From: Mailhella sp. | GTDB taxonomy: Bacteria; Desulfobacterota; Desulfovibrionia; Desulfovibrionales; Desulfovibrionaceae | Assembly (NCBI GenBank): GCA_017411945.1 | Contig: JAFQPD010000146.1 | Location: forward strand, 1-22,778 | DNA: 22,778 nt | Reading direction: 5' to 3' | Part shown: positions 7,207 to 13,647 of the stretch, piece by piece | Layout: each line of letters begins with the position of its first letter | Numbering within the stretch: position 1 is the stretch's first letter | Notes under the pieces: model-generated | Databases searched by the model: none | Told to the model about the DNA's origin: nothing | The model's input: only the letters and a program-made list of their open reading frames with translations | Program-made: the position numbers and the translations under genes

Positions 7207-8559
7207 ATGAGCTACGTTCAGCGCGTTATGGAAGGCCTTCGTGCCAAGTATGCCTACCAGCCCGAATTCCTTCAGGCCGCAGAAGAAGTCCTTTTCTCCA
7301 TGCAGCCCCTTTTCGATAAGGAATCCAAGTACGAAGAGAACGGCATTCTCGAACGCATCGTCGTTCCCGAACGTACCGTGGAATTCCGCGTTGCCTGGAC
7401 CGACGATAAGAACAAGGTACAGGTGAACAACGGCTACCGTATCCAGTACAATTCCGCTCTCGGCCCGTATAAGGGCGGCATCCGCTTCCATCCCAGCGTG
7501 AATCAGGGCATCCTGAAGTTCCTCGGTTTCGAGCAGATTTTCAAGAACAGCCTCACCGGCCTGCCTCTCGGCGGTGCCAAGGGCGGCGCAGACTTCGACC
7601 CCAAGGGTAAGTCCGATGCCGAAGTCATGCGTTTCTGCCAGGCCTTCATGACCGAACTCACCCGCTATGTGGGCGCTGTCATCGACGTGCCTGCCGGCGA
7701 TATCGGCGTGGGCGCTCGCGAAATCGGCTACATGTACGGACAGTACAAGCGTCTGACCAGCCGCTACGAAGGCGTGCTCACCGGTAAGGGCCTCAAGTGG
7801 GGCGGCTCTCTGGCTCGCAAGGAGGCCACCGGCTTCGGCAACGTGTACTTCGCTGAGAACATGCTCAAGGCCGTAGGCCAGGAGATCGAAGGCAAGACCG
7901 CCGCAGTGTCCGGCTCCGGCAACGTGGCCATCTACACCATTCAGAAGCTGTACGAACTCGGCGCCAGGCCTGTCACCGTTTCCGACTCCAAGGGCTGCAT
8001 CTACCAGCCCAACGGCATAGACCTTGAAGTGCTGAAGCAGGTCAAGGAACAGGAACGCGCTCCCCTCACCCGCTACGCCGAACTCTGCAAGGACGCCCAG
8101 TACGTTTCCGTGGCCGACTACCCCGCCGGCGAACATCCCGTGTGGAACGTGGGCGCACAGCTGGCCTTCCCCAGCGCCACCCAGAACGAACTCACCCTTG
8201 CCGATGCCAAGAACCTGCTTTTCAAGGGCTGCGTCCTTGTCAGCGAAGGTGCGAACATGCCTTCCACCCTCGACGCCACCAAGGCGTTCCTCGAGGCCGG
8301 CATCTGCTACGGCCCTGCCAAGTGTGCCAACGCCGGCGGCGTGGCCACCAGCCAGCTCGAAATGGAACAGAACGCCGGTATGACCTCCTGGACCTTCGAC
8401 GAGGTGGACGGCAAGCTCAAGGGCATCATGGCCGGCATATTCAAGGCGGCTCACGACACCGCTGAAGAATTCGGCAAGCCCGGCAACTACGTCATGGGCG
8501 GCAACATCGCCGGCTTCCGCAAAGTGGCCGACAGCATGATCGAACAGGGCGTCATGTAA
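7207..8559 (+). CDS. gdhA: NADP-type glutamate dehydrogenase
   Basis: Reversibly aminates 2-oxoglutarate to glutamate with NAD(P)H; the 450-residue hexameric type is usually anabolic and NADP-specific. Visible motifs are GPYKGGIRFHPSVN (86-99) with substrate Lys89, FKNSLTGLPLGGAKGGADFD with Lys113 and the catalytic Lys125, the dinucleotide fold SGSGNVAIYTIQKL, and the C-terminal PAKCANAGGVATSQLEM. The frame is open upstream to a TTG at 7114, but ATG 7207 is chosen: it has AAGGAG 6 bases before it and the family begins there. It stands alone between two terminators with its own leader. The coenzyme cannot be fixed from sequence alone. Confidence 0.97.
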   Translation: MSYVQRVMEGLRAKYAYQPEFLQAAEEVLFSMQPLFDKESKYEENGILERIVVPERTVEFRVAWTDDKNKVQVNNGYRIQYNSALGPYKGGIRFHPSVNQGILKFLGFEQIFKNSLTGLPLGGAKGGADFDPKGKSDAEVMRFCQAFMTELTRYVGAVIDVPAGDIGVGAREIGYMYGQYKRLTSRYEGVLTGKGLKWGGSLARKEATGFGNVYFAENMLKAVGQEIEGKTAAVSGSGNVAIYTIQKLYELGARPVTVSDSKGCIYQPNGIDLEVLKQVKEQERAPLTRYAELCKDAQYVSVADYPAGEHPVWNVGAQLAFPSATQNELTLADAKNLLFKGCVLVSEGANMPSTLDATKAFLEAGICYGPAKCANAGGVATSQLEMEQNAGMTSWTFDEVDGKLKGIMAGIFKAAHDTAEEFGKPGNYVMGGNIAGFRKVADSMIEQGVM

Positions 8560-8591
8560 GACCTCCACAGGGCTTCGGCCCGTAAGATATC

Positions 8592-8625
8592 GAAAGGCCG
8601 CTTCGGGAAACCGGGGCGGCCTTTC
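8592..8625 (+). terminator. Terminator of gdhA
   Basis: A perfect 10-bp stem (8592-8601 with 8616-8625) with a 14-base loop, 32 bases after the gdhA stop. The following T content is modest. Confidence 0.7.
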
Positions 8626-8659
8626 CTTGTATGCACTGTTCCGGCTCTGCCATTCTCCC

Positions 8660-8687
8660 TTGACTTCTGCGCCTGCGGATTTAGAAC
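8660..8687 (+). promoter_or_regulatory. Possible promoter of the 8730 gene and hflX
   Basis: TTGACT (8660-8665), 16 bases, TAGAAC (8682-8687). The position, just after the gdhA terminator and 42 bases before the next start, is right, but the -10 is only partly consensus. Confidence 0.4.
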
Positions 8688-8729
8688 TAGGGCTGATACA
8701 TCAATGACATGATGCCGTGAGGAGTTCCC

Positions 8730-9251
8730 ATGCCCGCATCTTTTTCCGAAATATTCCTCGAAGCCATGCGCTATGAGCACTGGCTCCGCTTCTACTTTGC
8801 CGACGACCCTGAAGGCGTGCAGGACGAAGACTTGCAGGATGCCGTCATCCGCGTGCCTGCGGATTCCATCGAGCGTTCCCGAGCCGAAGAGGCCGACCTC
8901 GTGGACATGCTCTACGCCCTGCAGGAGAAGCTCATCACCATGGAGGCTTCCCGCGATGCTGTTTTCGCCAACCTCGGCCGCCGCACCGGGCTCGAACCCG
9001 GATCGGACGCCTTCAACGAGCAGCTGGTCTCCCTTTCCGCCGACATGGGCTTCCGCCGCGAGCTGGATTGGTTCAATGCCTGGGTGCAGGAGCTTGCCAA
9101 CAACGAGATAGACATCAAGGGCAATGCCCTTCCCCCCGGCGCGCCTCGCGACGAGAGCATAGTGCCCTTCCGTGAATGGGAGGCCGCTTTCAAGTTCTGG
9201 TACAGCCTGCAGAAACCGCTGGGCGAGATAGAGCCCGGCATGCCCAGTTAG
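8730..9251 (+). CDS. Hypothetical protein, 173 residues, upstream of hflX
   Basis: Not recognised. It is a soluble acidic protein with no signal peptide or membrane segment. It is mostly helical by appearance, with the phrases MRYEHWLRFYF (13-23), DMLYALQEKLITME (about 59-72) and REWEAAFKFWYSLQKPLGEI near the end; it contains no Cys. GTGAGGAG before the ATG is a good ribosome-binding site. Codon use is like the backbone genes, so it is native. Its stop codon lies inside the AGGAGG that serves hflX, which suggests co-transcription and coupling with that GTPase. Its function cannot be given from sequence. Confidence 0.8.
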   Translation: MPASFSEIFLEAMRYEHWLRFYFADDPEGVQDEDLQDAVIRVPADSIERSRAEEADLVDMLYALQEKLITMEASRDAVFANLGRRTGLEPGSDAFNEQLVSLSADMGFRRELDWFNAWVQELANNEIDIKGNALPPGAPRDESIVPFREWEAAFKFWYSLQKPLGEIEPGMPS

Positions 9252-9309
9252 GAGGCCCGCCATAGCCGCGCACGTCGAAGGAAACACCGCTGGCCTGAAG
9301 CCCAGCGAA

Positions 9310-11028
9310 ATGAAAGCCCTGAACCGCCTCGGTCAGCGCCGCTATCCCGTTGCGGGCGGCTACAGCCCGGAACAGGCTCATGAGCTGGCCGCCCTTTCCC
9401 GCCTCATCTCGCGCCAGATAGGTCTCGTCATCGACAGGCAGGGCCGCGTGAGCATGGTCATCGTGGGCGATACCTCGTCCATCATGATACCCCAGCTCCC
9501 CCATGCCCGCACGGGCGCGGGGCGTCTGCGCGGTCTGCGCCTCATCCACACGCATCTTTCGCCCGAAGGCCTTTCCCGTGAAGACCTCATGGACCTGCTC
9601 TTTCTGCGTCTCGACTCCATCAGCGTGCTCACGGTGGACGAATGGGGCCAGCCCATGCAGTTCCAGAACGCCCACCTCATGCCGCCCGAACCCGGCAAGG
9701 AGGATTCCGGCTATGCCGCTGGCGAGCTCATGCCGTGGGATCGCGTGGAGATAAACTTCACCGAGCAGGCCGAACATCTGGAGCAGGAATTCGGACGCGT
9801 GGTCGATGACGCTGTGAGCACGGGATCCGACGCCAGCGCCGTGCGCGCCGTGCTAGTCTCTGTTGCGCTCGACCCCCGCCCTGTGCAGGAGCGTCAACTT
9901 GCGGAGCTGGCAGAACTGGCCCGCACTGCCGGGGTCAACGTGACCGGCACCATGATACAACGAGTGTCTGCCATACATCCGCGCCACATCCTCGGGCGTG
10001 CCAAGCTGGCAGAACTGGAAGTGCTCGCCCTGCAGGGGCAGGCTTCGCTCATCATTTTCGACGGCGAACTCAGCCCTGCCCAGCTCAACAGCCTTTCCGA
10101 ACTGACCGAGCGCAAGGTCATGGACCGCACCCAGCTCATCCTCGACATCTTCGCCAAGCATGCCGTGACCAAGGCCGGCAAACTTCAGGTGGAGATGGCC
10201 CAGCTCCAGTATTCCCTGCCGCGTCTCTCCGGACGCGACCGTTCACTGGACCGCCTTGCCGGCGGCATCTTCGGCAACAAGGGCCGTGGCGAGACCAAGC
10301 TGGAGCTCGACCGCCGCCGCATACGCGAACGCATCACGCGTATCCGCAAGGAGCTCGACGAGCTTCGCCGCCAGCGTTTCCATACCCGGGCGAGGAGGGC
10401 TCGCCAGGGCCTTCCTCTGGCCGCACTGGTGGGCTACACCAATGCGGGCAAATCGACTCTGCTCAATACGCTGACCAAGGCCGACGTGCTCTCTGAGAAC
10501 AAGCTTTTCGCCACCCTCGACCCCACGACGCGCCGTCTGCGTTTTCCCAAGGAACGCGAGCTGGTGCTGGCTGATACCGTGGGATTCATCCGTTCCCTGC
10601 CCAAGGAGCTGACCGAAGCCTTCCGTGCCACGCTGGAAGAGCTGGAAGCCGCCGATCTGCTCATCCATGTGGTGGATGCCTCGCATCCTGAGCGTGACCA
10701 GCAGATGGAGTCCGTGGAGCGCATCCTCGCCGAGATGGAACTGCAGAGCGTGCCGCGCATCACCCTCATGAACAAGTGGGATGCCGTGCCCGCAGGCGAC
10801 CGCGTGGCTCTCCTGCTCGACAGGCCGGACGCCATTCCCGTTTCCGCACTTACCGGCTCAGGTCTGGAGAAAGCCGCGGCCGTCATCGAGCGTATGATGT
10901 TCGATGAAGGCGTGTGGCAAAGAAGGGATCCGCAGACTTGGGAAGAATACGAAAAAGCAGGCAAGGAAAGAAAAAAGCGTGCGGACAGCGAAAAAACGCT
11001 TGACGATGAGGCCGGATTCTGGCAATAA
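9310..11028 (+). CDS. hflX: GTPase HflX (ribosome-associated)
   Basis: HflX is a GTPase that binds the large ribosomal subunit and splits stalled ribosomes under stress. From ATG 9310 the product has 572 residues, longer than the E. coli protein (about 426), because of an N-terminal extension of about 170 residues before the HflX domain (RAVLVSVALDPR, GRAKLAELEVL). A basic coiled linker (KLELDRRRIRERITRIRKELDELRRQR) leads to the G domain: GYTNAGKST (375-383), DTVGF (422-426) and NKWD (488-491). The tail is rich in Lys and Glu. ATG 9310 has no Shine-Dalgarno. The frame runs on upstream and an AUA codon at 9262 lies 6 bases after a perfect AGGAGG, so the real start is probably 9262 (16 residues more). 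9310 is given as the first standard start. Confidence 0.95.
   Translation: MKALNRLGQRRYPVAGGYSPEQAHELAALSRLISRQIGLVIDRQGRVSMVIVGDTSSIMIPQLPHARTGAGRLRGLRLIHTHLSPEGLSREDLMDLLFLRLDSISVLTVDEWGQPMQFQNAHLMPPEPGKEDSGYAAGELMPWDRVEINFTEQAEHLEQEFGRVVDDAVSTGSDASAVRAVLVSVALDPRPVQERQLAELAELARTAGVNVTGTMIQRVSAIHPRHILGRAKLAELEVLALQGQASLIIFDGELSPAQLNSLSELTERKVMDRTQLILDIFAKHAVTKAGKLQVEMAQLQYSLPRLSGRDRSLDRLAGGIFGNKGRGETKLELDRRRIRERITRIRKELDELRRQRFHTRARRARQGLPLAALVGYTNAGKSTLLNTLTKADVLSENKLFATLDPTTRRLRFPKERELVLADTVGFIRSLPKELTEAFRATLEELEAADLLIHVVDASHPERDQQMESVERILAEMELQSVPRITLMNKWDAVPAGDRVALLLDRPDAIPVSALTGSGLEKAAAVIERMMFDEGVWQRRDPQTWEEYEKAGKERKKRADSEKTLDDEAGFWQ
11000..11028 (+). promoter_or_regulatory. Possible tRNA-Glu promoter inside the hflX 3' end
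   Basis: TTGACG (11000-11005), 17 bases, CAATAA (11023-11028). It would start just before the tRNA. The -10 is weak, and read-through from hflX, 17 bases away, is the alternative. Confidence 0.3.
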
Positions 11029-11045
11029 ATCTCAACACGCAATGC

Positions 11046-11122
11046 GTCCCCATCGTCTAGCCGGCCCAGGACAGCGGCCTTTCACGCCGTCAACAGGGGT
11101 TCAAATCCCCTTGGGGACGCCA
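11046..11122 (+). tRNA. tRNA-Glu (anticodon UUC)
   Basis: A complete cloverleaf: acceptor stem GTCCCCA (11046-11052) with TGGGGAC (11112-11118), D arm GTCTAG...GGAC, anticodon stem GCGGC/GCCGT with loop CTTTCAC and anticodon TTC at 11081-11083, T arm AGGGG-TTCAAAT-CCCCT, discriminator G and encoded CCA (11120-11122). Sequence is close to other bacterial tRNA-Glu. Backbone sequence ends here and accessory sequence begins. Confidence 0.97.
11107..11122 (+). other. Putative attachment site at the tRNA-Glu 3' end
   Basis: Composition and gene content change directly after the tRNA CCA: GC-rich housekeeping genes on the left, a conjugative element on the right. tRNA 3' ends are common targets of tyrosine integrases. 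The second copy of the repeat would be outside the window, so the exact core is unknown. Confidence 0.45.
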
Positions 11123-11134
11123 CTTTGAAAATGT

Positions 11135-11184
11135 AACGACATCGCAGAACTCTGCAAAAACAGAGCTCTTCGATGTCGTTTTAC
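11135..11184 (+). terminator. Hairpin with T-run just after tRNA-Glu
   Basis: A perfect 10-bp outer stem (AACGACATCG at 11135-11144 with 11171-11180) contains an inner 5-bp stem (11150-11154 with 11161-11165). It ends in GTTTTACGTTTT. It probably ends hflX/tRNA transcripts, although it lies on the element side of the junction. Confidence 0.65.
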
Positions 11185-11208
11185 GTTTTAAAACTTCCCT
11201 TGTAAAGA

Positions 11209-11227
11209 CTATGCTTTTTGAGCATAG
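11209..11227 (+). other. Small hairpin in the element leader
   Basis: CTATGCT and AGCATAG pair perfectly around a 5-base loop (TTTTG). It lies in the 30-base-scale gap between two terminator-like hairpins. A weak promoter could overlap it (TATGCT at 11210-11215 with TTAAAA 16 bases upstream). Confidence 0.4.
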
Positions 11228-11264
11228 CTTTGCTCGTCTCTCCATTTCTCTTTTTTCACATACT

Positions 11265-11314
11265 GCCCCGAACACGGATTTGCTCCCCTGCGTCCGTGTT
11301 CGGGGCTTTTCTTT
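11265..11314 (+). terminator. Strong intrinsic terminator 31 bases before the first element gene
   Basis: A perfect 14-bp stem (11265-11278 with 11293-11306) with a 14-base loop, followed by TTTTCTTTT. Only about 30 bases separate it from the ATG at 11345, so transcription of that gene seems to have to pass through it. Either it is an attenuator, or the gene is mostly silent while integrated. Confidence 0.85.
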
Positions 11315-11344
11315 TAACTTCTTTTCGCCCGTCTGGGAGGAAAT

Positions 11345-11545
11345 ATGACCCAGCAGATGGAATTTGTTCGTGAGGTCGAACATCTCATCGTGGTCAAATA
11401 TCCTGACGCTGCCGGTTTTCTTGCCCAGCGTCAGATGGAAGAAATCCGCAAGGCTGAAGCTCGTGCGGTTCTAGCAGCTTGCGAGACGTTCAATATTCCA
11501 CTGGAGCCTTCTACTCAGATGCAGATCATGGCTGCTGCAAGATAG
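11345..11545 (+). CDS. Small hypothetical protein, 66 residues, first gene of the element
   Basis: Not recognised. It has an excellent GGGAGG ribosome-binding site 4 bases before the ATG. The product is soluble and mostly helical, with a charged middle (AQRQMEEIRKAEARAVLAACETFNIP, 27-52 region) and no membrane segment. The size and position suggest a regulatory or accessory protein of the element. It is followed after 47 bases by the HTH gene at 11593 on the same strand. Confidence 0.6.
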   Translation: MTQQMEFVREVEHLIVVKYPDAAGFLAQRQMEEIRKAEARAVLAACETFNIPLEPSTQMQIMAAAR

Positions 11546-11592
11546 GCTTGAAGGGTTTGAGCAGACGTCGTCAGTAAAAAGGGTGAAGCACT

Positions 11593-12063
11593 ATGGAAAA
11601 AGTGACGTTGAAAAACATCGGAGCGCTTCTGCAATCCATCCAAGACTACACTGAGGATTTACAGGAGGCTGTAGATACTCAGTATTCCAACTTGGAACAG
11701 ATTCTTGATCATTTGGAATCGGTGACACGCTCCTTTGCGCCGTGCCGCCTTCCTGAACACGTCATGAAGAACTCCGACTTGACGCAGACCGATAAGGACA
11801 CTTTTTACGCCATCGCTCATTTTTCCGCTGGTTATAGCGGCTGCTCCATACCTCAAAAAGCCTTGGCCATGTTTATCGGCTGTTCCGCTTCTAAAATTTC
11901 TAATTCGATTCGCCGCCTTAAGGATCTTGGCTTGCTCAAGGTGGAAAAGGTTAATCCCCAGCTCCCTCATGAGCTGTGCTACTTCCCCGTATTCCCTGAC
12001 TCTGAGCTGGACTTCGAGGATCTCAACGATCTGCACGGAGACTGGGCGGCAGGAGAACTTTAA
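11593..12063 (+). CDS. Winged-helix (HTH_36-like) protein
   Basis: A 156-residue protein. The N-terminal 45 residues are helical and may form a coiled coil (LQSIQDYTEDLQEAVDTQYSNLEQILDHLE). Residues about 65-125 form a helix-turn-helix domain of the HTH_36 type: DKDTFYAIAHFS, then CSIPQKALAMFIGCSASKISNSIRRLKDLGLLKVEK. The core matches that of the 13648 protein in layout (...LA..IGCS...I..SIRRL..LGLLK.EK), so the two are paralogous in this part. It is likely a DNA-binding regulator or replication-associated protein of the element. The stop is 2 bases from the next start, so it is in an operon with 12066. Confidence 0.75.
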   Translation: MEKVTLKNIGALLQSIQDYTEDLQEAVDTQYSNLEQILDHLESVTRSFAPCRLPEHVMKNSDLTQTDKDTFYAIAHFSAGYSGCSIPQKALAMFIGCSASKISNSIRRLKDLGLLKVEKVNPQLPHELCYFPVFPDSELDFEDLNDLHGDWAAGEL

Positions 12064-12065
12064 GG

Positions 12066-12386
12066 ATGCCTGACCGACTGAGGATTTACTGCACGGAATG
12101 TGATGGTGGTCGGGGAATCTGGAAGCGCATTGATGAAAACCGTCAGCTTCTGGAGTTTCTCCAGAATGAAAGGCCGGCGCTTTTGGAACGCTTTCCCTTC
12201 ATTGAGACCTGGATCGGCAATCAGGACATTTTTTTGATGAACCTATTACTCCTCATGGAACTGCCTCTGAAGCCGGAATGGGTAGGAGACAGAAAGTTTC
12301 CCAGAGAATGGCCTGGGAATCCCTGCATTGAAGGAGCCTACATGGAGTTCTCTTCATCTAAAATTTCAGGAGAGCATGATGATTGA
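12066..12386 (+). CDS. Hypothetical protein, 106 residues, shares a domain with the next gene
   Basis: Not recognised. A start with GCAGGAGAAC upstream follows the previous stop by 2 bases. The middle part (NRQLLEFLQ...LLERFPFIETWIGNQDIFLMNLLLLMELP, about 25-68) resembles the C-terminal part of the product of 12376 (NRIHLIFIK...LLQENIGFVESWIEDNELFF...LEELF). A Trp-Val-Gly segment follows in both. It has two Cys near the N-terminus (YCTEC) and could bind a metal, but the pair alone is not enough to say so. It overlaps the next gene by 11 bases. Confidence 0.6.
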   Translation: MPDRLRIYCTECDGGRGIWKRIDENRQLLEFLQNERPALLERFPFIETWIGNQDIFLMNLLLLMELPLKPEWVGDRKFPREWPGNPCIEGAYMEFSSSKISGEHDD

Positions 12387-12951
12387 TCGCGTTTATGACC
12401 GATTCATGCATGTCTGTAATAAGTCAGGTCACAGAGGAAAAGGGTTACAGACAAGACTTTCAGATGCTGGAAGTTTTGTACGCATACTCTCCAAGCTCAA
12501 TCACGAGAGTGACTTATTTCGTGAAATGGAATGGATGATCAAAAATGCGGAAGCTATCCATCAGTTTTTTAGCGCGATCAATGACTGTTGTTTTGCCATT
12601 GTTCCTTCGGAGATCGTAAAAGGAGTGATAAAATTAAAAAAAGATACCTATGTTCATAGATCTATGGTTATGGCTTCACTGTTTATTATATTTGGAAGTA
12701 AAGGAGAGCGCCTGCAAGAAATCCAAAATAAAAACAGAATTCATCTCATCTTCATCAAGTCAATCCCTCTTCTTCAAGAGAATATTGGCTTTGTCGAATC
12801 ATGGATAGAAGACAATGAATTATTTTTTGAGGATGTGAAAGAAGCATTAGAAGAACTTTTTCAGTTTGAAAGAAAGGAAAGAGACAAAATCCCGTGGGTG
12901 GGAAAGGATTTGTGGGAACTTGGACTCTTCAACACCAATTTTGTTCCGTAA
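12376..12951 (+). CDS. AT-rich cargo gene, hypothetical protein of 191 residues
   Basis: Not recognised. The frame is open from 12328, but the ATG at 12376 is chosen because AGGAG lies 4-8 bases upstream, inside the end of 12066. It contains a helical N-terminal part and a C-terminal part with the FVESWIEDNELFF segment shared with 12066, ending IPWVGKDLWELGLF. Its base composition is far lower in GC than its neighbours (19 of 60 in 12601-12660), which suggests recent arrival. The last 105 bases overlap the 3' end of the convergent minus-strand gene. Tandem related genes in an operon on a mobile element recall immunity or effector families, but no motif shows this. Confidence 0.6.
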   Translation: MMIDRVYDRFMHVCNKSGHRGKGLQTRLSDAGSFVRILSKLNHESDLFREMEWMIKNAEAIHQFFSAINDCCFAIVPSEIVKGVIKLKKDTYVHRSMVMASLFIIFGSKGERLQEIQNKNRIHLIFIKSIPLLQENIGFVESWIEDNELFFEDVKEALEELFQFERKERDKIPWVGKDLWELGLFNTNFVP

Positions 12952-13359
12952 TTCGTATGCATATTGAGGGGGACACGCCAAAGGAAAAGCTTTTGCCTTA
13001 TGGAGCAAAAGCCAAATAGTACGAGTAATTCCATCTAACAGATGCAACTCGTTACCTTCATAAAAATGGACTACGGCACACGGCACAGGGTTATTTATAC
13101 CATATGAAAAGTATTTGTCGGTTTTGCATGAATTGATTTTCATATCATTTTTCCACGAATGAGGCGATGATTCTTTATTTTTCCATATTTCAAGAAACAA
13201 TTCTGTGCAAACAGTAATCACAGGATAACTGGGAAACTCAAAGTTAGGTTTCATATAAACACACTTAGTAGCGTCAAAAATAGGAACTTCATATATGGTT
13301 AGTTTTTTAGGCTTGTAACAAGGAGGAAAACCGTGAGGATAGAGCTTTTTAATGGACAT
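12847..13359 (-). CDS. Plasmid fertility inhibition factor (FiwA/PFIF) family protein
   Basis: A 170-residue soluble protein. The pattern PVITV (about 48-52), a Trp-rich middle with KNDMKI, GINNPVPCAVV (about 98-108) and DGITRTIWLLLHKAKAFPLAC (about 118-138) matches my memory of the plasmid fertility inhibition factor family, in which F.NGITRTIWLL..GA..FPVEC is the hallmark. FiwA on RP4 lowers transfer of IncW plasmids from the same cell. A role in blocking rival conjugative elements is therefore likely but inferred. The ATG at 13359 has GGGAGG 4 bases upstream; the frame stays open further up. It is AT-rich (18 of 60 in 13141-13200), converges with 12376 and is read from the promoter at 13561-13589, past a terminator. 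Confidence 0.7.
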   Translation of the reverse strand: MSIKKLYPHGFPPCYKPKKLTIYEVPIFDATKCVYMKPNFEFPSYPVITVCTELFLEIWKNKESSPHSWKNDMKINSCKTDKYFSYGINNPVPCAVVHFYEGNELHLLDGITRTIWLLLHKAKAFPLACPPQYAYELRNKIGVEESKFPQILSHPRDFVSFLSFKLKKFF

Positions 13360-13479
13360 AAAACCTCCCAAAGCGAAACGCCTTCGAGCGTAGTCGGAGC
13401 GTGGTGGCTCCGGCCTGACGAGCAGCCAAACACCGCCCAAACCACAGGCAGATGCAATGACATAGCGTAACGCCTTCAG

Positions 13480-13516
13480 AAAAAAGTAAAGCCCTCATAC
13501 GCCAATATGAGGGCTT
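13480..13516 (-). terminator. Intrinsic terminator between the minus-strand promoter and the fertility-inhibition gene
   Basis: An 11-bp perfect stem (13489-13499 with 13506-13516) and a 6-base loop, followed on the minus strand by TACTTTTTT (plus-strand A-run from 13480 to 13485). There are no Ts on the plus side, so it acts leftward. It lies 120 bases before the start at 13359. Confidence 0.75.
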
Positions 13517-13556
13517 CGGGGGGAGACGATTTCTCATCTCCACTAACAAGAGATGA
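13480..13556 (-). ncRNA. Predicted two-hairpin small RNA / leader, complementary to the trb operon start
   Basis: Transcription from the promoter at 13561-13589 would begin near 13554-13558 and end at the T-run at 13480, giving an RNA of about 75 nt. Hairpin 1 has arms 13550-13559 and 13531-13540 (10 bp in DNA; at least 5-9 bp in RNA depending on the exact start) with the loop UUGUUAGUG. A single-stranded C-rich linker UCUCCCCCCG follows, then the terminator hairpin. The loop, with the adjoining stem bases, is complementary to CACUAACAAGAGA at 13630-13642, which covers the weak Shine-Dalgarno of the gene at 13648. No annotated RNA family is recognised. Confidence 0.55.
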
Positions 13557-13642
13557 GAAAAATATACCCCAAGTGCAATCCGGTGTCAACACTAAGGGTC
13601 TTATTCTGCACACTTTTTTCTGGAGCAAACACTAACAAGAGA
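13541..13642 (+). repeat. Direct repeat of a 13-mer (CACTAACAAGAGA)
   Basis: Identical copies at 13541-13553 and 13630-13642, 89 bases apart. The first is the loop and one arm of the hairpin at 13531-13559. The second lies 5 bases before the ATG at 13648, where AAGAGA is the only Shine-Dalgarno-like sequence. Confidence 0.9.
13561..13589 (-). promoter_or_regulatory. Near-consensus minus-strand promoter
   Basis: On the minus strand TTGACA (13584-13589), exactly 17 bases, TATATT (13561-13566). It is the best promoter match in the accessory region. It serves the predicted small RNA and, by read-through, the fertility-inhibition gene. Confidence 0.8.
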
Positions 13643-13647
13643 AAACC

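Noticed and set aside
7144..8568. 474-residue open frame on the minus strand
   Set aside because: Fully antisense to gdhA, rich in Ala, Gly, His and Val, with no family motif.
13360..13560. Intergenic inverted repeats as an origin of transfer
   Set aside because: No nick-like sequence of the IncP type is visible in the region, no relaxase gene is adjacent, and the hairpins are explained better as RNA structure behind a promoter.
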